In this document: positions 42,409 through 52,199 of the stretch, piece by piece
Position numbering within the stretch: the first letter of the stretch is position 1
Layout: each line of letters starts with the position of its first letter
Source: Lonepinella sp051851555
GTDB taxonomy: Bacteria; Pseudomonadota; Gammaproteobacteria; Enterobacterales; Pasteurellaceae
Length of the DNA stretch: 64,000 nucleotides
Assembly: GCF_051851555.1 (NCBI RefSeq)
Contig: NZ_JBPDVH010000002.1
Span: forward strand, 62,001 to 126,000
Direction of reading: 5' to 3'
Program-made: the position numbers and the translations under genes
The notes under the pieces: generated by a model
Database searches by the model: none
What the model was told of the DNA's origin: nothing
Seen by the model: the letters and a program-made list of their open reading frames with translations, nothing else

Positions 42409-44222
42409 TATTTCACTCCTATAATGATATAATTAGCTACACCCACTATTTCAGATCCATTATGATATGCTTTCGCCGTGACTTTACGAGTATGAGCATA
42501 ACATTCAAAACGATAGTGCATGTGTGCACCACTTTCAAAAATATCCCATGTGCTACTAGTTGGGTTATCAGAATTCATGGAAACCATCCATTTACATTGA
42601 CTTTCAGTAAATCCATTAGGTAAAGGAATAGTCCCACCGTGGACTATATATCCGCTTAAGACAACAACATTATTTTTTATATCATCTAGTAATGCTACGG
42701 TGCCTGATTTTTTAGCAAAATAAACTACATGTATTGGTTTATCTGGGTTTGTTGTACGATAGCTTATTTGATAGAACGCATTACTATTATCAGGTGTAAC
42801 TTCAATGCGAGCATGTTTTCCGTCTTTATTGTGCTGATTAATTTGTGAATAGCCGTTGTTATAATTTAACTCTAATACGCCAGTTAAAGTTCCACCTGTT
42901 TGTTTTAAATAACGGTTATCTAAACTTTGCGAACCCCAGTAAAATCCATTGTTCGCACGCACACCACCTAAAGTATAAAATGCATCATTCTCACTGTTTC
43001 CTGTATAGACTTTTTTATTACCATATGAACGAATCCAAGTAGAGTCAGTCATACACCAACCGCCACCGTAAGTTTGCGAATACCAGCCTTTATTGCCATA
43101 AGTGCGTAACCAACCTGTGGCAATATCTGCCATTGAATTAGCCTCTTTGCCTTTATAAGCGGCATCGGCACAAAAATAATAAGTCCCTGGCTGATTATCC
43201 CCATCTGAAAAGTGGATATGGTCAACATTTTTGTTGTTTCGGTTGTTACTCCCGAAAACTACCGCTCCTTCATTGGGTAATTGTAAATCTTTGTTAATAG
43301 CCACTTGGTTATCTTGCAATTGAATACTAGTGTTTTTGGCATAATTATTCAACGCAACATCTTCTGAGCTTGATGACGTGGTGCCAACATACCAAATATT
43401 TTTACCGCTACGCTGCCCACGAACATAGCTATCTGCTGCATTAATTTGCAATGTACCGGTCATCGTATCGCCAGTTTTTTTAACAAAACTATTATTAACC
43501 CACGTTTCTAACGCTACTTTATCATTGCCGACATAATAAGGTTGGGGGCTAACGACCTTTCCGTTTTGCAGTTCAATATAGCTATTCCATTTGTTGGAGC
43601 AAAGGCGAATTAACTCTGATTCTGGGCTTGGGACACCAGCATAGCCTAACAACTCATTATTTTTGATAAAGCGGACAACACGTTTTTCTAGTCTAAGCTC
43701 ACCAGTCATCGTATCACCCGATTTACTCACTTTCTCATCAGCCGTACGTTGCGCCTTATCTGCTGCAGTTTTTGCTTCTACCCCTTTATCATAGGCGGTT
43801 TTCACCGCCACACTGGTGGCCACGTTATCAGCAGAACTTGAATTCACTGCATTGGATTTTTTGCTATTCGGAATGTAGTTAGCAAAGTTTCTTGTATTAC
43901 TATCAATAAACCCTTTCAATACATTCACAGCCTTAGCTGTCGCACCTAAACTCTCATCATTCTTGTCATAACCCGAATAAAGCGGACGCTCCGCCCCAAT
44001 AATCTGCTTAATCGCCTTATACACCTGCGTCGTATCAGACGGCACGGGACGCATATTCGCCTTGCTCAACAAATAGCTCAGCTCCCCCCCCACATCTCGC
44101 AAGCTCGCTTGTACATCATTTAGCCAAACATCATTTACTCTGGTTCCCGCCGTCCCCGTGGCTGGGTTGCCGTTATGGAACAGACCATCTTCGCTGTCAA
44201 TTTTCGTTAATAAATCTTTCAT
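42408..44222 (-). CDS. Phage tail fibre protein
   Basis: 604 residues. The N-terminal part (MKDLLTKIDSEDGLFHNGNP, then KAIKQIIGAERPLYSGYDKN) attaches to the baseplate; three copies of a fibre motif (SKSGDTMTGEL, KKTGDTMTGTL, KQTGGTLTGVL) are spread through the shaft; the C-terminus (HMHYRFECYAHTRKVTAKAYHNG) is the likely receptor-binding tip. A G/S/N-rich middle is typical. Determines host range. No inversion site or second fibre copy is visible in the window. Confidence 0.85.
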   Translation of the reverse strand: MKDLLTKIDSEDGLFHNGNPATGTAGTRVNDVWLNDVQASLRDVGGELSYLLSKANMRPVPSDTTQVYKAIKQIIGAERPLYSGYDKNDESLGATAKAVNVLKGFIDSNTRNFANYIPNSKKSNAVNSSSADNVATSVAVKTAYDKGVEAKTAADKAQRTADEKVSKSGDTMTGELRLEKRVVRFIKNNELLGYAGVPSPESELIRLCSNKWNSYIELQNGKVVSPQPYYVGNDKVALETWVNNSFVKKTGDTMTGTLQINAADSYVRGQRSGKNIWYVGTTSSSSEDVALNNYAKNTSIQLQDNQVAINKDLQLPNEGAVVFGSNNRNNKNVDHIHFSDGDNQPGTYYFCADAAYKGKEANSMADIATGWLRTYGNKGWYSQTYGGGWCMTDSTWIRSYGNKKVYTGNSENDAFYTLGGVRANNGFYWGSQSLDNRYLKQTGGTLTGVLELNYNNGYSQINQHNKDGKHARIEVTPDNSNAFYQISYRTTNPDKPIHVVYFAKKSGTVALLDDIKNNVVVLSGYIVHGGTIPLPNGFTESQCKWMVSMNSDNPTSSTWDIFESGAHMHYRFECYAHTRKVTAKAYHNGSEIVGVANYIIIGVK

Positions 44223-44246
44223 CTTTTCTCCTGTTTAACTGCCGTC

Positions 44247-44837
44247 TTAACTCACGGGATAGGCAAAATAACAATAAGTATGGGCTGGTTTCAAATCACG
44301 GAAAAAGGTTTCAATAATCGGATCTCCAAATCCCACCAACGGCTCGCCCGCACAACTATTTCCCGCTCGAAAATATACAATATTGTTTTCCCCATTGATC
44401 ACGCTTACACGCCACATAAAAATCAAACGATCTTCAGGTTCCCCATAAAATTGTCCAATGTCCCCAGGATCAGGCAAATCATGCTGCAACGGTGAAAATT
44501 CCTTAATTACAATTTTATAGCCAATACTCTCTGCCAACTGAGTAAAATAGGGAATAGACAACCCGCCCACCGCATTTAACTGCACAATCACCCGATTCAC
44601 TCGCTCACTATAACTCAGGCTTAAATCTGTCACCAACCCACACACACGCTCCCAGTCCGCCAACAGCGAGCCACTTTCTTCAGGTGAAATTGCATTTAAA
44701 ACTTCCGTGGCTTTCTGTTGCAAACGGTCAAACGCCTTGCCATCCACCTCACATTGAATCAAAAACTGCTCGCCATTAATATCATAGGCTACGGGCGGAT
44801 AAAGCCCCGCTAACACTTGCTTATGCTCAATACTCAC
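44247..44837 (-). CDS. Mu gp48-like baseplate/tail protein (DUF2313)
   Basis: 196 residues, located between the baseplate J-like gene and the fibre gene, the place of Mu gp48. LLADWERVCGL, YFTQLAESIGYKIVIKEF and FFRDLKPAHTYCYFAY are the family blocks. Probably a baseplate wedge part that links fibre to plate. Confidence 0.82.
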   Translation of the reverse strand: MSIEHKQVLAGLYPPVAYDINGEQFLIQCEVDGKAFDRLQQKATEVLNAISPEESGSLLADWERVCGLVTDLSLSYSERVNRVIVQLNAVGGLSIPYFTQLAESIGYKIVIKEFSPLQHDLPDPGDIGQFYGEPEDRLIFMWRVSVINGENNIVYFRAGNSCAGEPLVGFGDPIIETFFRDLKPAHTYCYFAYPVS

Positions 44838-44840
44838 CCA

Positions 44841-45911
44841 TTACGCCCCCATTAACCGCACCTGCACATTCCCCAACCGAAACCACTCAATTTTATTCAC
44901 CACATCCGCTTTCAAATTCGCTTTCGGGGTAATAAATCGCCGATCTACCACCCCCACCAAATCACTCACTACCGCCTCACATTGCGACACCACCAAGCTA
45001 TCGCCTGGATTTAAGCCATTAAAGAACGCCACCAATGCAGCATAAATAGAAGATTGCGCCTCCGCCAATGTGATCCCCGACAAACTCACTTCAATCGTAA
45101 AATTCACCCTCGTCACATTAGGTTTCACCACCAAACTCTCTTTCGCCGTCACCGGTCGCACCGTATCAATATAGGCCTGCACCCGTGCCACCGTTTCATC
45201 ACTCGGCACATTATTATCACTGGTTATCGCAATATCTACCGTTCCTAACCCACGCCGTAACGGATACACATAAGCCGCATCCACCCCGTCCACATCCAAG
45301 GCCCAGTTTTTATAATCATACCGATTGCCTCCCGCCGCAGGACGGCGAATTTTCTCAAGCAAACGGGCTAACAAAGACGCATCCGTTTCCTGATCTGTCC
45401 CACCCACCACATTGGTCAACAACAATTCCGACTGACAACCCGCAGGCGGAGACATAAACGTCGCTTTCACGGCGGAAAAAATATTACTCTCACTGCCCAC
45501 CGCCAAGGCTTGCACACTCGCCTTTGCCACCCCTTGAGCATTCACCGTAGCCTGTTCCGTCACCACATAAAACCGATTATCCGCCGTCTTAATCTGCACG
45601 CCTGACGCAATCACCGCACCCGCTTGACCTGTAATCGTGGCACTACCCACACCACTAGCAAGTGTTGCCGATTTTCGCCGAATCCCACGCAACGCCGCAT
45701 GTTTTTCCAAAAATGCCGTATCCGCTGTATCAGGGAAAAACTGTTTTACCAACCATTTTTGATGGGCATACACGCCCTCTGCCACCGCAGCCAACGCCGA
45801 CGCACGGGCATAATGGTCACTGTCCACACTCACATCTGCCCGACTATCCAAACTCTGATAATCACGCAGAATCGTCGTGCGAATCACCTCAAAACTTGGC
45901 ACATTAAACAT
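44841..45911 (-). CDS. Baseplate wedge protein, Mu gp47/P2 J family
   Basis: 356 residues. RTTILRDYQSLDSRADVSVDSD opens the protein, and GGTDQETDASLLARLLEKIRRPAAGGNRYDY is the hallmark of the baseplate J family. Forms the baseplate wedge with the gp46 product encoded just upstream (14-base gap). Length fits Mu gp47. Confidence 0.92.
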   Translation of the reverse strand: MFNVPSFEVIRTTILRDYQSLDSRADVSVDSDHYARASALAAVAEGVYAHQKWLVKQFFPDTADTAFLEKHAALRGIRRKSATLASGVGSATITGQAGAVIASGVQIKTADNRFYVVTEQATVNAQGVAKASVQALAVGSESNIFSAVKATFMSPPAGCQSELLLTNVVGGTDQETDASLLARLLEKIRRPAAGGNRYDYKNWALDVDGVDAAYVYPLRRGLGTVDIAITSDNNVPSDETVARVQAYIDTVRPVTAKESLVVKPNVTRVNFTIEVSLSGITLAEAQSSIYAALVAFFNGLNPGDSLVVSQCEAVVSDLVGVVDRRFITPKANLKADVVNKIEWFRLGNVQVRLMGA

Positions 45912-45925
45912 GCTTTAAACCCCTT

Positions 45926-46285
45926 TTAAATCACTTTTACATTATGCTTAAACACAAACGCCTGACCGCTCAAATCCGTCACAGCAATGGCTAACAACAA
46001 CGCCCCTGCATGCCACTGACTCACCGTGACGCTAATCTCCGCTGCACGCCCATCCTCTAACAACGGTTGCAACGCCTCCTCAGCGTACTGTTGCGCCAAC
46101 AACCGCACCCGTTCTACATCTTTTTCACGAGCCAAGGTATGCAACAGCGACCCCAACAAAGGATCTGCCCACCAAGAACCCAGTGGGGTAGTCAACCGCA
46201 CATACACCGCATTTTGTAGCGTATTAATCTGCTCACCTGTATAATCCCCAGTGAGAGGGTGAATTTCTCTATCCATAATCGCCAT
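45926..46285 (-). CDS. Baseplate protein, Mu gp46/GPW-gp25 family
   Basis: 119 residues from ATG 46285 (MAIMDREIHPLTGDYTGEQ); an upstream ATG would add 15 residues of doubtful value. VYVRLTTPLGSWWADPLLGS and the C-terminal half resemble Mu gp46, a lysozyme-like gp25 wedge subunit. An uptake word lies just upstream at 46370. Confidence 0.85.
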   Translation of the reverse strand: MAIMDREIHPLTGDYTGEQINTLQNAVYVRLTTPLGSWWADPLLGSLLHTLAREKDVERVRLLAQQYAEEALQPLLEDGRAAEISVTVSQWHAGALLLAIAVTDLSGQAFVFKHNVKVI

Positions 46286-46383
46286 TTTTCGTCTTTCAGC
46301 CCAAATAAAAGAGATGAGCCAATTCAGCACATCTCCTCCCTTTAAAACCCCAAAACTCGCTAAAAAAACACCGCACTTTCTCT

Positions 46384-47022
46384 TTATAACGGCGGACTTG
46401 TCGCAGCCCCATCACCCTGTTCTTTATGCGTATGCGCTAAAAACGACTTGCCACTCGCCGTCATATCCCCAGTGGTGGTAAAACTGCCCCCCGATTGTGC
46501 CACATTGCCCGTAAAGCTCGCCCCCGAACCGCCTTGCACTGCCATCCCCCCATTGCCATTAATCTGACCCTGAGCCGTCAACACCCGATCCGTTTCCACT
46601 AACGGCGAATGAATATCTACCTTGCTTGAGGCGGTAATTTTCAACACATCACAATCAATCTCAATCAACCGCCCCTGTTTCAACACAATAGACGACCCGC
46701 TTTTGTCATACACCGCCACCTCGCCATCTTGCAAATTTTTCACCCGAAACGCCCCACATTCCGTGGCAATCACCACCCCGTGTGTGGTCGCCCCGCCAAT
46801 CGGTAAAATCACCGCCTGCGTGCCTTGTGGAGGCACAGAGGTAAACCCAAACTGTTGCATCAATTCCACATCAGAAAGCGTTTCCCCCGCCAAGCCCGAC
46901 ACCTGCGTTTTCTGGATTTCATCCCCTGACAACATCAAATTCAACACCCCACGAAACGCCTGACGCACCCCAGACTGCACCTGTTCCGCCACCGTTCTCA
47001 CTTGCCGAATCATTTTTCGCAT
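46384..47022 (-). CDS. Baseplate spike protein, Mu gp45 family
   Basis: 212 residues. The N-terminal OB-fold-like part (TQVSGLAGETLSDVELMQQFGFTSVPP) and C-terminal glycine-rich beta helix (GQINGNGGMAVQGGSGASFTG ... SFLAHTHKEQGDG) match the membrane-piercing spike of Mu; the terminal HTH motif is where metal is bound in homologues. Confidence 0.88.
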   Translation of the reverse strand: MRKMIRQVRTVAEQVQSGVRQAFRGVLNLMLSGDEIQKTQVSGLAGETLSDVELMQQFGFTSVPPQGTQAVILPIGGATTHGVVIATECGAFRVKNLQDGEVAVYDKSGSSIVLKQGRLIEIDCDVLKITASSKVDIHSPLVETDRVLTAQGQINGNGGMAVQGGSGASFTGNVAQSGGSFTTTGDMTASGKSFLAHTHKEQGDGAATSPPL

Positions 47023-47047
47023 ACGTTCTCCCTTATTTACCCGTTAT

Positions 47048-48208
47048 TTATGCACCCAGTGAGGCCAACTCTAATTTTTTCTTGCCTTTTTTACCTTTCT
47101 TGCCTTTGCGTTTTCTCGCTTTTTCCGATTTCGCCACATAAGCATCAGGCGTCCACACCCCATCTTGCTTAAAGCGTAATTCCGTCTGCGACCCGCCCTG
47201 ACGGGACAACATAAACCGCCGACCCATTAAAAAGAAAATCCCATCTAAGCCAAATTCCTCACAAATCACATGCACCCGTTGCCCTGGTACCCAAAGCACC
47301 CCCGACTGAGTTTTATGATCGGGTACCGTCACCGTCAAGGTAAACCCCTCCAACTGGCTATCTGAAAGATATTTCTTCGCCCATTTCTGCAACGCAGTCA
47401 AATCCTCCACATCCGGCACCACCACGGTTTTCGGCTTATACACCGCCACCTCAGGATCTCGATATACCCACTTCAAATCATTTTTATTGCTATCCCCCGA
47501 GCGCCCATGCCGTTGTGCCAAAAACGTCACCTCACTAAACTGTTGCGACACATCAAACATCAAACTCGCCTGTGAAAAATTATTCCGATCACCATTTTTA
47601 CTGCAACACAATGTCGCCACAGGGGGCGAGCTATAATCCGCCCCGCCCACAACCAACACGCCCTCTGGCTCAAACCAACAATGCAAGCCCGCCGAATTGG
47701 CACAATGAATAATAGCGTCCCACGCACTCTCGCCCACCTCAATATCGACCTTGTCCAGTGTCGGATTACTCTCCGCTTTCAACTTCACTTGCGTAATCCC
47801 CAACGGCTCAACCAGTTTTTTCACCGCTGCTAACACCGTCAAGCCTTTCACATTCACCTGTGGCGCCGAGCAGTCCAACAGAATGCCCGCCCGATCACGC
47901 CCACTTAAACTTAACCGTCGCCCCTGTTTGCTGATCTCATGTTGCACGCTGTCTATAATCCCCGTTAACACCGTTTCCCCATTGATTTTCACCAACGCCG
48001 ACTGCCCCGAATAATCCGCCACCACATTGTCATCCGACCCCTTGCCTAGCTCAAAACTAAAAGCATCCGCAGGGATCAGAAAATCGCTATCAATATCATA
48101 GCTCGCCCAGTTTTTATGCTGTTTGCCGTCAATTTCAACCACAATTTCATTATTAAACGGATAACCGTTATCTTGCCCACTATCTTGCCCATTATCTTGC
48201 ATAGCCAT
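47048..48208 (-). CDS. Baseplate hub protein, Mu gp44 (gpP-like)
   Basis: 386 residues. NEIVVEIDGKQHKNWASYDID and LSGRDRAGILLDCSAPQVNV are typical of the Mu gp44 trimeric hub. The C-terminus is unusually basic (KSEKARKRKGKKGKKGKKK), perhaps for membrane or DNA contact. Overlaps the upstream gene by 17 bases. Confidence 0.88.
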   Translation of the reverse strand: MAMQDNGQDSGQDNGYPFNNEIVVEIDGKQHKNWASYDIDSDFLIPADAFSFELGKGSDDNVVADYSGQSALVKINGETVLTGIIDSVQHEISKQGRRLSLSGRDRAGILLDCSAPQVNVKGLTVLAAVKKLVEPLGITQVKLKAESNPTLDKVDIEVGESAWDAIIHCANSAGLHCWFEPEGVLVVGGADYSSPPVATLCCSKNGDRNNFSQASLMFDVSQQFSEVTFLAQRHGRSGDSNKNDLKWVYRDPEVAVYKPKTVVVPDVEDLTALQKWAKKYLSDSQLEGFTLTVTVPDHKTQSGVLWVPGQRVHVICEEFGLDGIFFLMGRRFMLSRQGGSQTELRFKQDGVWTPDAYVAKSEKARKRKGKKGKKGKKKLELASLGA

Positions 48209-49583
48209 TTAACACCGTCCCTTTTTCCACCCAATTTGGATAGCGAATATGCGGATTTAACCGCAACAACTCGTCCGCCCGAGAATAATCCCCATACAAA
48301 CTATGCGCCTGTTGCACCAACGCCCCCGACACCGGCGCCTCACGCACCATCAACGGCGGTTTCTGATTAATCGCACTCAACGCCAACGCCGTCATTTGAT
48401 GAGCCACCTCACGCAACCCCTCGGCGGTTTCCTGCATGGCGGTATACACCCCCGATTCGCCCTGTTGCAGCGTTTGCTTGCTTTCTTCTTCCACCAACAA
48501 CGCACGCACCCCATTTAACGCCCCCAACAACTGCCATCTCGCCTGCGTGCAAATATGCTCAATCTCTGTCGGCAACAGCGTTTCCGCCTCCTCCTCAATC
48601 AATAACACCGCTGCTTTCGCTACCAACCCCGCACACAACAACCGCACCGTACAAGCCAATGCCGCCATATTCTCTGGGGTAAAGCCTGCCTGACTGGTTT
48701 TCGCCTGCTCAGGGTTCGCCAACGCCGACATCACCTGATCCACCGTTGGCGCACTTTCACGCCCCACCAACAAATCCTCTGGCAACGCCAACACCGCCTC
48801 CACTTGGCGCAACAGTTCATCAAAACGGCTTTTGGCTGAAAAAACAGCGCTATTTTCCACCGCACTTTCATGCGCTATGGCCTGTTCCTGTTGCACCTGA
48901 TCTACTTCCGCAATCGCCATCAACCCCTCATTTAACACCTCGCTTAGGGTTTTCACCGTGGCCACCGTTCCCGACCGCAACGGTGAGGTGGCTTTTTTAC
49001 CAAACATCTCACACACCGCATCAAACAGCCCCAACAAAGTATCACGCATGCCAAGCAACCGATTTTTAACACTCAACACCGTCACCACCGTTTTCATCAC
49101 CACATCGTAATAATCTAAAATCGTCTCAATCAGATTATCAATGGCCTCTAACGCCTGATTAATCAGCGACAACAACGCATTGTTAAACACAAAAATCGGT
49201 TGCGCAGGGGAGGCCTCCTCAAAGCGCAAATCCACTTGCACATAATCCACCAAATCTGCCTCATGGCGAAAATTCGACGACACACACAACATATTCGGCA
49301 ACCGCCCTCGAATCGGGTGCATCAACACATCAGGCTTATTTTTCTCCAACGCTTTTAAAAACGCCTGAAAATCCGCATAATAACTTTCTCCAAAAAACAC
49401 CGCCGACAAACTCACCGACAACGGATTTAACCCCATAGCCTCCAAATCTGCTCCATTGACAAACGGATAGCTATGTTCCACTACCGCACGCTCAAAGCTA
49501 TCTTCCACTGCCAACACATCAAAGCTCACCCCGCCAAATTTCGCCTGACGCACCGACATGGTCCAACCACGCATTAAACTCAT
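48192..49583 (-). CDS. Mu gp43-like DNA circularisation N-domain protein
   Basis: 463 residues. N-terminal MRGWTMSVRQAKFGGVSFDVL and VEHSYPFVNGADLEAMG match the DNA_circ_N family, which in Mu is a tail/baseplate protein despite its name; the chain ends in a LysM-like Y..R.DELLRLNPHIRYP. Follows the tape measure gene by two bases. Confidence 0.85.
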   Translation of the reverse strand: MSLMRGWTMSVRQAKFGGVSFDVLAVEDSFERAVVEHSYPFVNGADLEAMGLNPLSVSLSAVFFGESYYADFQAFLKALEKNKPDVLMHPIRGRLPNMLCVSSNFRHEADLVDYVQVDLRFEEASPAQPIFVFNNALLSLINQALEAIDNLIETILDYYDVVMKTVVTVLSVKNRLLGMRDTLLGLFDAVCEMFGKKATSPLRSGTVATVKTLSEVLNEGLMAIAEVDQVQQEQAIAHESAVENSAVFSAKSRFDELLRQVEAVLALPEDLLVGRESAPTVDQVMSALANPEQAKTSQAGFTPENMAALACTVRLLCAGLVAKAAVLLIEEEAETLLPTEIEHICTQARWQLLGALNGVRALLVEEESKQTLQQGESGVYTAMQETAEGLREVAHQMTALALSAINQKPPLMVREAPVSGALVQQAHSLYGDYSRADELLRLNPHIRYPNWVEKGTVLNGYAR

Positions 49584-49585
49584 TC

Positions 49586-52123
49586 TTAACCCCCTCGCTT
49601 AAATTCCCGATACTGATATTCTGACGTTTTCTCTGCCACAGGGCGACCGTCCATTTCTAGCGTAATCTTGTTCTGAATCGTGGTTTCCTTGCCCATAAAC
49701 AAACTTTCTATTTTCTGCCCCAATCCCGCAATATCCGCACTCAACCCCGAGCGTAACGCCTCCCAACCTTGCTGTTGTGATTGTTGCAACGGTGCAAAAT
49801 CAATCGCCCCCACACTTTGCCCAGACAATAACGACGGCTTGCCGAGTTCTGCATTCGCCAACCCTGAATAGCCCCCAGTCGCCCCACGAGCAGAAACGCC
49901 CAACTTACCTTTTTTCTGACTATCCAACCACGCCCGAGCCTCGGTTTTTTCTTCATCACTCGCCCAAAAGTTATTCAACGTACTTCTGGCATCGTCGCTT
50001 TTTTTCTTATTGGCTTGTTTCTCTTTCGCCGCCAACGCCGCCAAAATAGGCGCTAACGCTGATTCATATTCCGCCTGTTGTTCAGCGTTCAACGCAGGGC
50101 GCCCTTGCTGTTGAAAATACGCCTCACGTTTTACCCGTTTCTGCTCAACTTCCGCCCGATTATTGGCATACAAGCTATCCGCTTGTGCCAACTCCGTCGG
50201 CGTCGCTGTGCCACTCGCTACTTTTTGTTGCAATGCCACGGTGTCATTTTCGCCCGTATTTAAATTACTGGAATAGCCCAACCCAATCGCCCCGACCAAA
50301 ACGGGTGCAATCAACCCTGCACCCACTGCACTAGCCGTTGTGCCTGCCGTCGCCGTCGTTGCTCCAGCAGTTGCTGTTGCGGTGCCTGCCGTCGCAGCGG
50401 TAGTAAACACTCGTCCCAATCCGCCACGTAACATGCCCCCGCCTAACCCACGACCACCCCCTAGCAACGCCACCGCACCAGCAGCCGTCATAGCTGCTGC
50501 ACCCAAGGCTTTAATGCCTGTGCCAGCGCCCGCAATCGCACTGGCAAGCTCAGGGTATTCCTTACCATAATCCGCCAACTGCTGACTCACATTACCCAAC
50601 ACATTATTAAACCCTTTCATGCTCGCCATTTGCGCAAAATCAGCGGTATTTTTTAAATCTTCCGTCTTATAATCATTGGTATCTTTAATCACCTGATGGG
50701 ACGTTTCCACCGCACCATCCGAATGTTCTACTTGCTCACGCACTTCCTCGCCTAACTGCACATTATTGCGGATCCCCAACAACGCCATTAACGCCTGACG
50801 ATCCGAAATCACTTGCCCAATCGCCGTTCCCTCCACCAAGTTCGTCATCTGCTCCAATAAGGCTTTGCGTTCTTCCGTTTTGGCGGTTTTCAGCTTTTTC
50901 TGCAAGGTTTTATAATTTTTGTCATTGCCGATCACATCATCCATAATCGACATAAAGGCTTGCAAACTGTCTTGCCCCTTGGCTTTATAATTTTCCATAG
51001 ACTGCATTAAGTTAATGCCGTCATATTTCTTGCCTTTTTTATCCGTATATTCAATTTTCTTAAAGCGTTCCGTGGTTTCCTTACTGGTGATTTTGGCTAA
51101 CAAATTCACCAAATTATTGCCCGCCTCATCACTGCTCCCTGCGGTAACCCTTGCTTGCTGATTCGCCACTAACAAGGTTTGCAAGCCATCAATACCACTC
51201 AATCCCGCACTTTTGGCGGCTGCCATTTGTTGCGGTAGCCAACGAGCCATATCGGCTAGCTCAAAATTCCCCGCTTGCCCCGCAGCCACAGCCATATCCA
51301 ACACCTTGCCAATGTCATTCTCACCAATCCCAAACTGTTGCATAGACGAAATCGCAATCTTGGCTAAATCCTCCGAGCTTGCCCCCGTGGCAACCGCCCC
51401 TTTCTGCAAAGTCGGCAACAATGCCATTGCCGTATCGGCTTTCACCACACCCGAGGCCAACATGGTATCTAACGAACTCAAGGCATCTTCTTTGCTACCG
51501 CCGCCAACTTCCACCGCTTTTTTCACTGCCTCATGCAGTTCCTTTTTGCCCGCAATACGCCCAGGTACATCCCGCTCAGAAAAGGCGGTATTTGCCACCA
51601 TGGCTAATTGCCGATCATAGTTCATCTCTTTTTTTACCGGCTCACGCAATACCATTGCGCCAGCCGTCACACCAGCCGCTAACCCTGCCACGCCCTGAAA
51701 TACCGAGCCAACTCTCGCCCCCACAGACACACGCCCCATCTCCGCATTCAACGCTCTCACCTGTTGCTGTTGCGCCGCAAACGCCCGTCGTAATTCCCCC
51801 GCCGAGGCCGTGCCACTGCGAGCCAACCGATTATAGGCCGCCTCCGTGCGTTGAATTTCACGCCGAATCTGATGCTCTGACCGCACGCCCAACTGCGACC
51901 GTACCGCACTTAATCGCCGTGCATAATTGGCGGCTTTCTCCGACAAGCCCCGTTGCACCTCGTCGGTTTTCTTGGCACTGTTTTGTTGTTCCTGTTGCCC
52001 CCGTTTCACCGCCTCCGTGGCTTGTTTCGCCCCTTTCTCAATTTCAGACGTGACCTTTTTTACCCCATCACTGGCCTGATCATCAAATCGCACCGATACC
52101 GTATAATCTAAATTATCTGCCAT
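49586..52123 (-). CDS. Tail tape measure protein
   Basis: 845 residues, the second largest protein of the phage. N-terminal helical, Gln- and Lys-rich (VTSEIEKGAKQATEAVKRGQ), TMP-family block WLPQQMAAAKSAGLSGIDGL, then hydrophobic glycine/alanine segments (about 545-625, including the low-complexity TATAGATTATAGTTAS). Sets tail length. Begins 77 bases after the frameshifted chaperone frame ends. Confidence 0.9.
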   Translation of the reverse strand: MADNLDYTVSVRFDDQASDGVKKVTSEIEKGAKQATEAVKRGQQEQQNSAKKTDEVQRGLSEKAANYARRLSAVRSQLGVRSEHQIRREIQRTEAAYNRLARSGTASAGELRRAFAAQQQQVRALNAEMGRVSVGARVGSVFQGVAGLAAGVTAGAMVLREPVKKEMNYDRQLAMVANTAFSERDVPGRIAGKKELHEAVKKAVEVGGGSKEDALSSLDTMLASGVVKADTAMALLPTLQKGAVATGASSEDLAKIAISSMQQFGIGENDIGKVLDMAVAAGQAGNFELADMARWLPQQMAAAKSAGLSGIDGLQTLLVANQQARVTAGSSDEAGNNLVNLLAKITSKETTERFKKIEYTDKKGKKYDGINLMQSMENYKAKGQDSLQAFMSIMDDVIGNDKNYKTLQKKLKTAKTEERKALLEQMTNLVEGTAIGQVISDRQALMALLGIRNNVQLGEEVREQVEHSDGAVETSHQVIKDTNDYKTEDLKNTADFAQMASMKGFNNVLGNVSQQLADYGKEYPELASAIAGAGTGIKALGAAAMTAAGAVALLGGGRGLGGGMLRGGLGRVFTTAATAGTATATAGATTATAGTTASAVGAGLIAPVLVGAIGLGYSSNLNTGENDTVALQQKVASGTATPTELAQADSLYANNRAEVEQKRVKREAYFQQQGRPALNAEQQAEYESALAPILAALAAKEKQANKKKSDDARSTLNNFWASDEEKTEARAWLDSQKKGKLGVSARGATGGYSGLANAELGKPSLLSGQSVGAIDFAPLQQSQQQGWEALRSGLSADIAGLGQKIESLFMGKETTIQNKITLEMDGRPVAEKTSEYQYREFKRGG

Positions 52124-52199
52124 AAAAACCTCTTTAAACCTGATTTAAACCTCATTTAACCCCTATAAAAAAGGGCATCACGCCCCTTTTTCTTAGGGT